The translations under genes were made by a program, and so were the position numbers. Of a stretch of DNA of 64,000 nucleotides, positions 35,541 to 47,100 are shown piece after piece. This DNA is from Numida meleagris (taxonomy: Eukaryota > Chordata > Aves > Galliformes > Numididae): contig NC_034414.1 in assembly GCF_002078875.1 (NCBI RefSeq), positions 15,379,479-15,443,478 on the forward strand, given 5' to 3'. Below the pieces are notes generated by a model. That model worked only from the letters and a program-made list of their open reading frames with translations, searched no databases and was not told where the DNA came from. Positions within the stretch are counted from its first letter, which is position 1, and each line of letters starts with the position of its first letter.

Positions 35541-38352
35541 CACGTAGATGTGATTGTTGGTTTCTGATAAAGTTCAGAGAAAAAAAATTGAAAGCTTCTG
35601 AATTCACAGCACTTAGGAACAGGCGGACCTACACAACTGCGATGACACTAGAACTGAAGATATTTTCTTAATTTTCTTCTACAAGAAATGAAATGGACAA
35701 GCTGATACCATCTGATCAGGGTATAAGGTGGAGAATCCTCAAACAATTGCTGCTAATCATTTAAGTGAACAAATAAATTAATCAGATTATGTCCGGCAAA
35801 TTTAACATCTGCTGGACTCTCTGCAACCTGCTGTCTCCTATTGAGGTAAGTCAACATAAAATGGAAGGTGTGGGTGGGAAGGGGAGCAATTAGATACCTT
35901 ACTCTCCGGCTGGTAAAGGACTGAAAACTGACAAGCTATGCTGTTAGCTCTGTTTGTTTTCTTCATCTTACTAAATTCCTTGAGTAGTTCAAAATCACAG
36001 AAATTCTGATTCGTGACTTGTTTCTAAATCATTTTTGCAAACAGGAGATGATGCCCTGTGATTTCTCCCTTCTACTTAGCCTGCTTAGTGTCTCAGTTTA
36101 CAGTACTTAGCACCAGTGCACGATGCATTAGTGATTAGTTGGTGGGAACTGTAGTAGTGTTTAGCACAAAAGGCTACAGTGGAAATGAAAAGTATGCATG
36201 TAACGATGGATTATGCTGATAGCCCCAAGAGAACACCAGAGCAGTTCTGACAACGCCTTTATTTAAGTAGGTGCTGTGAATGTGGTTGGCATCTTTCTGA
36301 ATAATGCTGTCATTATCTAACTGTACACGTTGGTGCTTTTGCCTCCATAAAACAGATTTTTTTATTAACTCAAAAGCTATTATCTAGCTTAAAAACAACC
36401 CCGCCCCCCCCCCATATTGTCCCTGCTTTTTAGTTTGTAAGTTTGTTGTTTGTAGAGGTACACAGGCTTCAAGGCAGTTTGTTGTAAGGAAGTAAGGGGA
36501 GGTGGTGGGAATTTGATGAGGGTGTTGTTTGTCCCCAGCAGAGATGCAGGCAATGGCTCTGTACTCCCACTGGCGTTCTTCTTGCCACTTATAGTTGTCA
36601 TAAAGATAACTGCACTCCTTCTCTTTGCATCCACCCTTTCCAGTAATTAATCTCAGTGGGGGATTTATCTGCCCCTGCTAGTTTCAGCGGAATAAATCCC
36701 ACTGTAATCCACCATTGATTAAAGAACTATTGATCTTCACCTCTCTGATTCAGTTCTGGCATCTCTCAACTTCTCACATTGCAGTATCCAGCAGCGTTTA
36801 CTAATCAGGCTTCTTTCTTTCATACCATTAGTACTGAGATAATTTGCTACGTGAATCCTCATGTTCAATTAACTTGAGCTTTCTGGTTCGTTCAAAAGCA
36901 ATTTAAAAGTCACTTCTGGCAATGGTATCTGCACAAGAATTAAGTTCTATTATGCTATTTTTCTACTTTCAGTGGCATTACTGAACCAGAATGTCTCAGA
37001 AAAAGATGATCAGTTGCAAATGGAAGAGATTGGGATCTGAAATGGCATGCATTGCCAGCTACTAGCTGGTAGGTAGTGGTTTCAAAAGTGAAGGGTTTGG
37101 GGAAGAAGAAAATATTTCATTTTAATTGCTTGTCTCCTCTCTAGAAAGGATATATGTAATTTGTCACAATTTTTTCTTAATTTTTTTTCTATCTCATGAT
37201 GATTTTCTCTGAAATTCAAGTGTTCTGTTTGAGTACAGCTGTGTTAGGAAGAACTGTCATTTCCATCCTTAGAGATAGAATGAATGCATCTGTGTGTCAG
37301 AAAGATCAAACTAACCCTGCTGTATCATGAAAAATAACTACCGGAGGAGAAGTACATTGTGAGTTTGAGCAATTCGTGGTATATAGGTGCTTGAGGCCAA
37401 GGATTTTGCCTTTTGTCTCTAAAGGCAAAACACATTTGTTGCTTTAAAAACAATAGTTAAAAGGAAACAAAGTAAGCATAATTCTTTAGCGTGAAGTTCT
37501 CAGAAAATAAAGTGAGTACCAGACGGCGTTTGATTGAACTCCAGAATGAATGAAGACTTGCTTCTAATGGATTTATCTTGTGATCGCTTCGTTTCTCTAT
37601 GTGTGGCAGTGTCAACTTGTGTTTTGTTAGATACCAGAGAATGCAAAAAAGCTGTGTGCCACCAGTGACCCATGGTGAAAGCAGGTTTCTCTTGAAATTC
37701 ACACCTCACTGCTTGTGTGAGAAGATGACACGAGAGAGATGCTGGTACAAAGGTGGGTTCTGTAGGGCATCTGTTCTTGTGTCTTTCCTTCTGACAAGGG
37801 GAGCAAGCTGAGCAAAGGGCAGAAATGGGTGGGAGTGCTGTGGTGGCACTGCTGTAAGAACCATGGAACTGGACAATTGACTTTCATTTCCACGCTTCAA
37901 AAAGAACAGAAAACACTGCTTTGTGGTATACCGAGACATTTTTCAGTAAAGTGGGGGAAAAAGTTTACATCTGTTCTTCCTTAGAAGCAAATACTCTTTA
38001 AATGAAGTACTTGCAGGGCCAAAGATACAGGACTTAATGAATTGAGGTAGAATGGGGAGAAATATCTAGTGTTCCTGTTAAAGCAAAAATCATGTAGCAA
38101 GTAGTAAAACGGAAATGTGTTTATTTCAACAGAATATTCTATCGTTCAGTTTCCTAAAGTACTGGTAAGAAGACAAAAAACCTGTGCTCTGTCACCTGAT
38201 TCTGTTGTAGGAACAAATTTCCATATGTTACAGCAAGATCTCAGGTGCCATGAATGATATCACTTACCTAGCTGATGCCAAGCAGAACTTTCTTACATCT
38301 GGCCCTAATTTCATTTTCCCATGTTTTACTTTTTGGGGTTAGAACAGAAAAG
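35541..38352. other. Intergenic region between CHID1 and TSPAN4, part 1
   Basis: No gene recognised. It contains a C-rich run at about 36400-36412 and low-complexity T-runs. Several overlapping open frames at 37457-37939 on both strands have no domain or splice support and are taken as chance. Confidence 0.6.
36402..36412. repeat. C-rich homopolymer run
   Basis: CCCCGCCCCCCCCCCC-type tract after an A-rich segment, just beyond the CHID1 3' end. Second long C homopolymer in the window; its length may be inexact. Confidence 0.8.
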
Positions 38353-38925
38353 AATCATAGAATTCCCTGGGTTGAAAAGGACCATAATGATCATCGCGTT
38401 TCAAGCCCCTGCTGTGTGCAGCGTCGCCAAGCACTAGACCAGGCTGCCCAGAGCCACATCCAGCCTGGCCTTGATTGCCTCCAGGGATAGGGCATCCACA
38501 GCCTCCTTGGGCAACCTGTTCCAGTGCATGACCACCTTCTGAGTGAAAAACTTCCTCCTAACATCTAACCTAAACCTCCCCTGTCTCAATTTAAAACCAT
38601 TCCCCCTTGTCCTATTGCTGTCCGCCCACGTAAACAGTCATTCCCCATCCTGTTTATGCACTCCCTTCAAGTACTGGAAGGCCGCAATGAGGTCTCCCCA
38701 GAGCCGGCTTTTCTCCAAGCTAAACAAGCCCAGTTCCCTCAACCTTTCTTCATAGGAGAGGTGCTCCAGCCCTCTGATCATCTTGGTGGCCTCCTCTGAA
38801 CTCGTTCCAAGAGCTCCACGACCTTCTTGTGCTGGGGGCCCCAGGCCTGGATGCAGTACTCCAGATGGGGCCTCACAAGAGCTGAGCAGAGGAGGACAAT
38901 CACCTCCCTCTCCCTGCTGGCCACA
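38353..38925 (-). mobile_element. CR1 LINE, 5'-truncated, with 3' end
   Basis: Same CR1 subfamily and orientation as 5484-6122, aligned over nearly the whole length: CCTGGGTTGAAAAGGACC, the ACTAGACCAGGCTGCCCAG block and the GCTCCACGACCTTCTTGTGC block. The left edge has one clear octamer (AATCATAGAATTCC). On the - strand it encodes the broken C-terminus of CR1 ORF2, with motifs such as [15 protein letters not shown] and [19 protein letters not shown]. It is cut shorter at its 5' side than the first copy, ending at CTGCTGGCCAC. No clear target duplication was found. Confidence 0.95.
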
Positions 38926-40718
38926 AGCAAGCCAGAAGCAAGCCTTGCTAGCCTGCAAGCCACAATAGAATTTGATGAACACTGTTTATTCAAAAAGTTG
39001 CTAAAATAAATAAGGTTACTTATCATGTGTTAGCATTTGAGATTAACAGCTGAAAATGTGCCTTTACATGTATTGCTTTGGAACGAGAACATTATTACAA
39101 ATTGTAATTAAAAAAAAAAGTGGATGAATGGAGTCCAAGAGTCAGAATTGAAATCAGTATGTCATGTTACATTCTCCACATCAACTGCTGAAAGCAGAGC
39201 AAAGGGCCACTTGGGAGTTGCTTTCACGGGGCACAAAGGTTATCACATTTTGATCAATCCACTGTGTGGAGTTTAAAGAAGGTAAGATTTAGTAATTGCC
39301 TGGTGTGGGAAGGCAAAGCATAAAATAAACTAAAAGCTGCCCCTCTGTGTACAGCTGGGGCAGAGTGGGAGCAGAACTGCATCATATGCCCACATGCTGC
39401 TTTGCAGGTGCTTAACGAAGCTCATGTGAAAGTACGCAGTGTACAGAGCAGCATATTGATTTTCTAGAAACTTTCCAGCTCTCCTAATTTCATTCACCTG
39501 AAGCGACTAATTGCAACAGGTGTGATGTGGTGGCAGGAAGGTACAGACTTTCCAGTAGCAGACTATGTGCTTTGTGATTCAGGAGTCAGTCAGTGACTTG
39601 GTATCAGCCGAGGAGGATGGTTGTATTTTTCTGCACATGCAGCCACAGTAGATCGGAGCTATCTAATGTTCCAGTTCTCTCATCTTTTGTTGTGATGGTC
39701 TTGCTGTATGCAGAATTGCAGCAGGATTGCTTGAGTGATACACCTCGCCTTCCTCGGAGGTCAGGGAACACAGAGTAGAAGTCAGAAGATTTTGACGTTC
39801 ACCAGTTTACTCCACTACGTCAAGCCAATACGTCACAGTTACCTCTGCTTCTCATCCTGCTCAAAAAGGTAAGACTGAGTATATTGTTTTCCCTTATTTC
39901 ACGCATTTGGATGTATTATAGAACCTCAAAAAAAAAAAAATCCCAAATCCTAATGACTAATCCTAATGACTAATTTTGCTAATCATTAGTTTCCTTTCCT
40001 ATTCTTCCTTAGAACCTGCATTTAGGAATGGCCTAGGTAGGCATTTCAGTGAGGTCTCCTCCAGTGTGCCAGAGCCTTTGGTGTGTGCTCTTTGTCTGCA
40101 GTTATGGAGAATGGGTCTGTGACTGAAAACAGCAAATGTGCAGTCTCGGCCCAACTAAAGAAATTCCTTAGGATTATGTCTATTTTCACCCAATCTCTAA
40201 TAAATATTAGAGAAGAAAATCCTCTGATTTTACACTTGTAACCATGAGTAGATGAAGACCCAGCAGCAGCAATACCTATATTCTTGTGCTGTAGGAGTTA
40301 GGGGGAAGGTGCCTGGGAGCATTGTGCAGTTGCAGTGAGGGAGGAAGGAGAGAAGTTCTGCTGTTTTGTTTGCCAAACTGGCTCCCTTGTCCCTGCAGTT
40401 ACACTGTGATACTGTGGTAGGGTGGCAAAGCTCAGCTTTCCTCAGAGCAGCTACTTCTGTTCTGATTTTCCTCTTGCACATATTTGCCATCTCAGTTGCT
40501 GAGACAGAAGCTTTCTGTGTGAAACAAACAGTTGTGTTGTTTTAACTCCGCTATTTCATGTCCTTCTGTGAAAAGACTCTGTGCTAATAATCAATCATTA
40601 TTTTGTTGTTTTCTTTAAAACAACTGATACATTTGGCTACCTGAAAGTCCAAGTCCCTTTGTTCTGCACTTGAGCTGCAGCTGGTAACGTACCAGGTAGA
40701 GGTGTTTGGAGTAATTGA
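38926..40718. other. Intergenic region, part 2
   Basis: No gene recognised. A 13-bp perfect tandem (ATCCTAATGACTA) occurs at 39947-39972, just after an A-run. The frame at 39593-39778 has no identity. Confidence 0.6.
39947..39972. repeat. 13-bp perfect tandem duplication
   Basis: ATCCTAATGACTA is repeated twice with no mismatch (39947-39959 and 39960-39972), next to a 15-base A run. A third, partial unit may follow (CTAATCATTAG). Confidence 0.7.
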
Positions 40719-41027
40719 TGGGGGCTATTAGGAGGGAGGGGACAGACTCTTGAGCAGGGTCTGTCGTGATAAGAGTAAATGGTTTTAAAATAAAGGAGGG
40801 GAGATTTAGACTGGATATAAGAAAAAAGTTTTTTACAATAAGGGAGGTGAGGCACTGGCACAGGTTGCCCAGAGAGGTGGTGGAAGCCCCGTCCCTGGAG
40901 ACATTCAGGGTCAGGCTGGATGGGGCTCCGAGCACCTGATCTAGTGTAGGTGTTCCTGTTCATTGCAGGGGAGTTGGATTAGATGACCTCTAAAGGTTCC
41001 TTCCAACTCAAATGATTCTGCGACTCA
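40719..41027 (+). mobile_element. CR1 fragment with 3' end, + strand
   Basis: Starts in the GGGGGCTATTAGGAGGGAGG block and runs through ATTTAGACTGGATATAAG, GGTGAGGCACTGGCACAGG and AGGTGGTGGAAGCCCCGTCC. It reaches the CR1 3' terminus GGAGTTGGATTAGATGACC ... AATGATTCTGCGACTC, where the last bases are a diverged octamer pair. It is 5'-truncated to about 310 bp and belongs to a subfamily different from the two long copies. Confidence 0.92.
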
Positions 41028-43773
41028 CTCAAGTTCCACAACTGCAAATAGTGGCATGCACCCCTCTTTGCAAATATGTTGTCTCATGCGTTGCAACTGT
41101 AGATGCAGCTTAACCAGGCAGGTTGTTTTTTGGAGTCTGGGTAGCTTGCCGCTATCATTTTGAATTAACATTAGAAAGTGTGTTATTCACTGATGCCTTT
41201 AGAATTATAGCACTAAATGATTGTCTGCTGTATCAGGTCTTTGCATGCTGCTTATGTTTTTTAACCCAGAACTTTCTATTAAAATTAAATTGCTTTTGCC
41301 GTTAGCTTGGAATTGTTTTAGATGGACTTTCTGTAGCAAGCAGTTTGCCAGGATTTTAAATTCCATCTAATTCCTTCTTTCTTCATTCATATCAACCCTG
41401 AAATTGCAGTTGACATAAGAATGCATTTGTGCAGAGGAGGCTGGCTGAGCTCATGTCTTGAAAGCCCACTTTAGACGTTTATTGACTATCTTAAAGCACT
41501 AAGGGCTAAATCATGCCTGTAGGTATTTGTTTTAGCACTTGGGATTACCGACTGATAAAAGAGGGAACGTGCAGTAAGCTTCAAGAGTTTTGGTTTTTAC
41601 GTGACAAGATTTATCTGTTGTTTTGATAAGAGATAAAATTATATAAATAAAGTGACAGGGAAAATATTAATCTTCCCCAGGAGAGTGAGGACTTGCCTGT
41701 TTGCTCTGAAGCAGAGTGCTCAAATATTTGGCTTGAGCAAGGTCCAGGTTTCACATCTGACTTCATCTCCTCCAGTCAGCAGTTGCTGTTGAGCTTATCT
41801 GCATCTCTTAAGGTGGTGGACAGGGCAGCAAAAGGCAACAGAGCTCTCATGGCAGTTTGAGGCAAATGGGAGAGAGGGAATGGAGAGAAGCCACTGCCTT
41901 CAGAAGAGATGCTTACTCCTTTTGTCACTCCTGTAGGAGCAGCAAAGAACTATGCTTTGCAAAACAAAAGCCGAACCTCTGCATTCTCAAGGTCTTCCCT
42001 GTGCCTTGTCTTTCTTGGAGCCAAGGAATATGAAATATTTTGGCAGAATCAAAGCTGCATACTTGGCCAGTGTATTTGTAAAAACTAAGGGTACTCTTCT
42101 GATGGCTTCACCCAGTGCTTTTTGGCAGAGAATAAAGTTATTGAGTCAATTTTGTGGATCACAACATGAATATTGTAAATACTCATCTCCTTCTGAGATA
42201 TGCATATTGGTGTATAAATTGAATTTCAAGCATGTGCAGTATTAAACTCATTTATCAAGTAGATGAGAAGCCACCTTCCTGTCTTTCCCTTTCTCTCCCT
42301 CTCTCTGGCAAGGAATTCAGGAGCTTTGGGTTGCTGGGTATAATAACTGCATTGAAAACACAGGTAGGGTTCCCAGAGCAGAAAAGAGGCAGGAGATGCA
42401 CAATATGCTGGAAGAGGACAGTGTTCCAAAGAGAGCACAGCTTTCAACAGGACTGGCAGACAAAGGATGGAGGGGAAACAAATGAAAAATAACTTTTTCA
42501 CTGTCACGTAGTAAGTCTGTCACAAAGTCATACAGGGCCAAGGTTCCTATCCCTCTATCCCATCACCTTCTGCTTGGCCCCTACTGCAAAGTCATCAAAA
42601 ACCAGAGCAAAGCAGGGTCCCTTCCTCATGGACACTGTTCTACAGTCAGCAACTTTGAGAAGAGCCTCACGATCTGTTGACAGCAAATTGTGGTGTGTGT
42701 GTGTGCATGAATGCACAGAGGGCAAGTTGAGCATGCTGCTATTCCTCCCCTCTGTGCCACAGATTAAGGAAGAGTAGCTCTGAAAAGAGCTTTACTTGTC
42801 GATATAGAGACGAGTAAATCTAAAAAGGACAAATGAAATAGTGATTTGCACAAGCAGGTGGAGGAATTAACTGCTGCAGTAAGTCAGAAAGCTGAAGACA
42901 GGAGCTGGATCTTTCAAAGGCCTGGATATTTCCTAGCCATAATGTCACTGTTACACACTTTAGAAGGAGGGTAATGGAGTTCTGTCCTCATGCCATTAGA
43001 GAGACTGCTTTTCCTGTGAGGCATCGTCTCTCCAGCCCGGTATTTGAACACTTTTTCCAGTGCCCTGGTCATTGCCTGAATTTTACTCAGATAAAAAAGT
43101 GAGAAGGTTCTGCTCTTGATTTCTTTTGCATGGCTGACCTTGTGCTGTTAACCTCCCTTAAGAATGAGCTCCAGAGGACATACTTCTGTCTTTGAAAGTC
43201 ACTGTGTGGTTGGTGTGTATGAGGTGTCCGAGCCAAACAGCTGCTCATCTTCCTGTTCCAAGCCATTTTATTTGTAGGTGAAGGCATAGATTTTCCTGGT
43301 CTTCAGGCATTGTTGCTGTTCAGGCACTGTCACTACTTACAGACTCCACATCCTATTTTTCCACTGACTTGTGTGTCTGGAGCCCATTTGTTTTCTTGGA
43401 TTTTTATTGTTGTTTATAATTAAAACAGATTTTTAGCAGTGCAGCTGCAGCCTAATTGCCATTCTTTTAATGAATCTCAAATGAAAACACAGTCCAACTC
43501 TATCTCCTGCAGTTGTGTTGAAACAGTGAGAATGGGAGGAATCAAAATTTCCTTCCTGCACCAAATACAAAGTGTTGTTTAGAAGGGCAGAGCAGCAAGT
43601 GGTTCTGTGTGATGAAAAGGAGGGTATTTCTCAGCACACAGCTACACGGTGCAGTTGTATAGCTCAGCTAGTTTTTAATGATGCTGCTGCTTTTGTGATA
43701 ATATCCTTTTCTTTCCCTTTTTAAGGCATTTCCACTGGCAGCATCAAGTCGCTCATTGGGAGCCATTCTGAAA
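41028..43773. other. Intergenic region, part 3
   Basis: No gene recognised. Overlapping frames at 42226-42541 on both strands lie in a CT-rich/AG-rich stretch and are probably compositional. A short (GT)n tract occurs at about 42692-42704. Confidence 0.6.
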
Positions 43774-44117
43774 TGTAACACTATGATGTGATGGAAAGCA
43801 CAGTAATAATAACAGGGTATCAAAAATCCTAGGCTGCAGCAAGTGAGGACGAGCCCAAGTGCAGCAGCCGTGAGCACAGAAAGAAAGGAAAGAAGCTGCT
43901 TACCTTGGGAAGACCTCAAGTAGGCAGGGAACTCCAGCAAAATAGCCATGTCTCTACTGCCAACCCTTAAATGAGGTCTGGGAAGGGGTGGATCCTGGCT
44001 CCACCCCATCTGGTCACTCAGCTGCATTGCTTACACCTGAGCTCCCCTGGGTTGGCCCTGCCTTGCCACCAGGTGCTCCATCACTGGTTCAGGCTGTGAC
44101 TTAGCATTTCCGCTGCA
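43774..44117 (-). mobile_element. Probable solo LTR, copy 2 of a ~343-bp family
   Basis: Second copy of the element at 22718-23059, almost equal in length (344 against 342 bp) and ending at matching termini. On the - strand it begins TGCAGCGGAAATGC and ends AGTGTTACA. The flanking 5-mers are TGAAA on the left and TGGAA on the right, which differ by one base and may be a decayed 5-bp target duplication as made by retroviral integrases. The similar short frames in both copies (sharing MQLSDQMGWSQDPPLPRPHL) reflect shared DNA, not a gene. No internal retroviral sequence was seen. Confidence 0.65.
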
Positions 44118-47100
44118 TGGAATTAAACAGTTGCATTTGAAAGAATTTACTTCTAATTTCAGAACAAAGCCAAACTACTAAAAGCTTTGCTTTGTGTGAA
44201 GCATTTGACAGTGTAGGTGTCAGGCACTTAAATTTGGGTGGTTTTGTCATGATAGCAGGGAGATGTCACCCACAATGACTGCAAGCATGAGCAAAGCAGG
44301 GCAACAGTGTGACTCACTGAACATGGAAGCGTTTTTGAGGTTTTGATGGGACTGGAAAAGCTGCGCTGGAAGTGGGAGGCACCTGTAAAGCCCTCAGGTT
44401 CCCTAAGGGCATCTCTCCATCCCGCGCTGTTCTTTCACTGTAAAACTTCACTGGCAGACTGCAAAACTCCCAGTGTTCAGCTGCGAGGCAGCGTTTTGTG
44501 AGCTCCAATGTGCATTGCCCTGAGGGAGGATGTCTGGTTCAGTTTTGAAGTTATTTGTGCCGTGTCCTTTTCCATTGCTATTGAAAATGTGCCTCAGAAG
44601 TTATTTAGGAAAGCGAAGACGAGGCTAATTATTAGCAGAAAATTAAACAACTCTACACTGTGGTAGGTTAGAGTACACCTTAAAAAGTACGTCCTGTTTG
44701 CAGTCCCTGTCGTGGGTTGTGTACCATCTACGTGTGGTCTGTCTGCAAATGCAGCTGTTGGTCTGAGGACCAGTAATGCTTTGGAAAAGAAATCCCTTTC
44801 ATTTCCAGGAGTATTTGGAGCAGAGGCTGGTACATGTACATTCATAATAATGGTTGCTCTCCGCTTTATTTGAGCTATCCTAGCTCATTTCTGCCAATGT
44901 TAAACTTTAAGAAGGATAAGGAAGGAAATTAAATCATGATAAGTCTGCCAAGCTTCGTATTAGGGTGCATAGAATTTATGGCAAAGGCAAATTTGGCTTA
45001 CCTATCAGGAGGTTATAAAGAATGTATTTAGAAGGAAGCTGAAATGCTTATTTTTATTTAATGTCTCATAGATTGTCCTGCACATTATCAGAATTATTAC
45101 TTCCCGTGCTTCTGTAAGTAACATGTTATTTTCTTTCAAACTGTCGTGTACCTTAAGTCCATTAAAATGATTCCATTGTTTGGGTTTGTTGTTTTCCACA
45201 TAAAGCAGTATTTGTTAACACCTACGGCGAGTACTCCTAAAGGCTTCTTATTATAAAACAGAAATCCAAGTATGAAGTAAAGCATAAACCAGCTAAGCTA
45301 GTGCACATACAAAGGACTGATAGGATTACTGGAAGATCGTGTCATTACCAAATCTGCAGTTGTTTAAAGGACTGGCCTTTCAGTCTTAGAAAAGAATCAG
45401 AATATTGTTTTGGTTTCACACTAGTTGCTTCTCAGAGCTTTCATTTCCCTGTAGTCTGCATGGCCTTACACGTTGCTGGCGGAAGGGCAAAGATTGCTGA
45501 GTTCTGGGTAAATGAGGAAACCTCATTCCTCTGGGCTCTTGTGAATGGCCGTGCCCTGCAGTCATCTGGGACACCTTGGGAAATTTAAATCTGAGGTATT
45601 GACATTCTTGTGTGTGGGAACCTTGACAAAGTGCACCGCGGGAGTGGATTGTCGAACGGAGTTTTGCATATATAGGAGTTACTACATGAGTTGTAGGTGT
45701 GTAAATGATACCAAATGCTGTGATTGTAATCCCTCGTTAATAAAGGGATTGACTTGCAGTACAAAATGTCTTACATCGGACGTCTGCATGCTGTATTATC
45801 CCCGCCAAGGGTTTTGAAGCCGTGTGTGTTTTCTGACTCTGAGTGCCTCCTCATTTTAATGCCATACCTGCAGAACTTCTTCCTTGGAAGTGGTAACTGT
45901 GTTCCTCCAACGACTCAGCACTAAATGCAGTATTTTGGACTTGATTGATACCTAGGTTTGGGTGCATACGCAGACTCCAAGCTCCTCTTTCTTTCATTTT
46001 CGGCGATATCCACATTTTGCCCCTGTGGGCATATTGCCCGTCTGACCGCTGTTTGCTATCTGAAACTGTCCTGAGTCTGGGAAGAGACATTCAGGTTTAT
46101 GTTTCTATTTGTGGAGAAGGTGCTGTGGCAGCCTGCAGGGAAGGGTGCTGCAGATCTCTGCCGATCTTCTGCCAAAGGCCACTGAGGTTTGGGCACCCAC
46201 GTGGCTTCTCCCTGACCTCTGCACAGAATTGCTCCCAGGCAGGACTCGGATTGCTACTGCCTGTTCTGTTGGCATCGCCTGTCTTACTGCTGGCTCTGGT
46301 GGGATGACTTAACGGGACAAAAAGTGAAAATAGCGGAGAGCTTTCCTCTTGCCTCCTCTTTTCCCCTAGTTTTGCCAGATGTGAAGCGATCCGCTTGAAA
46401 TACAAGAGGAAAATAATCTCGGGCAGAAAATTATTTTTCAGAAAATCTCATACTCGTTACATATTCAATTTAAGTATTTTAGTTAGCCTAATTTTTAAGC
46501 AAAATCTATCTTGACAATTTATTTAACTGTACAACAGAAAGTAGCAGATGTCAAACATCGGCTATACTGCTGCTCCCTCCAACTGCATGCAAAAGTTCTT
46601 CAGTTTTTCCCGTTACCTGTAGTGTTTCCCATTGGCGTCGTCAGAGTGGTTTGAATCCTTCCGTGAACCTCTTTCTTGTTGCTGTGCTGGCATTTCAAGG
46701 CAGGAGAAAAGTGAGCTCTTGTCCTTGGAGGTAAGGCAGTGAACCCAGTGTCTAGACAAGATGGGGAGAACGCTGCTGCTGGGACACGCCGGCTGCTTTA
46801 AAGCAAATGGATTTATAGCATAGTTCTCCCGCTAGTGTGGGGACGTCCACCTTTATCTAATACCACCCCTTCTATATTTTTTGTTGGTTGGAAAATGTTT
46901 ATTTCCTGTGCACTGTTTAGGATTTCTCAGTCATATAAAAGTACTTAAGATTAAGACCTTAATATTTAATAAGCTTTCTATTGTTGAAGAGCGAGCAAGC
47001 CTGCCAATGTGAGATTGGGCTGGCAGCTCAGTGGATTAATGGAAACAGAGTTGGATTTAAAAGCCCTGAATGATAATCTTTAAATATGCTTAGGCATTGT

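Noticed and set aside
38638..39026. Overlapping 114-, 82-, 61- and 60-aa frames
   Set aside because: All lie in or run off the CR1 copy at 38353-38925, in sense or antisense.
40615..40963. Two - strand frames of 106 and 108 aa
   Set aside because: They are antisense to a + strand CR1 fragment and have no independent support.
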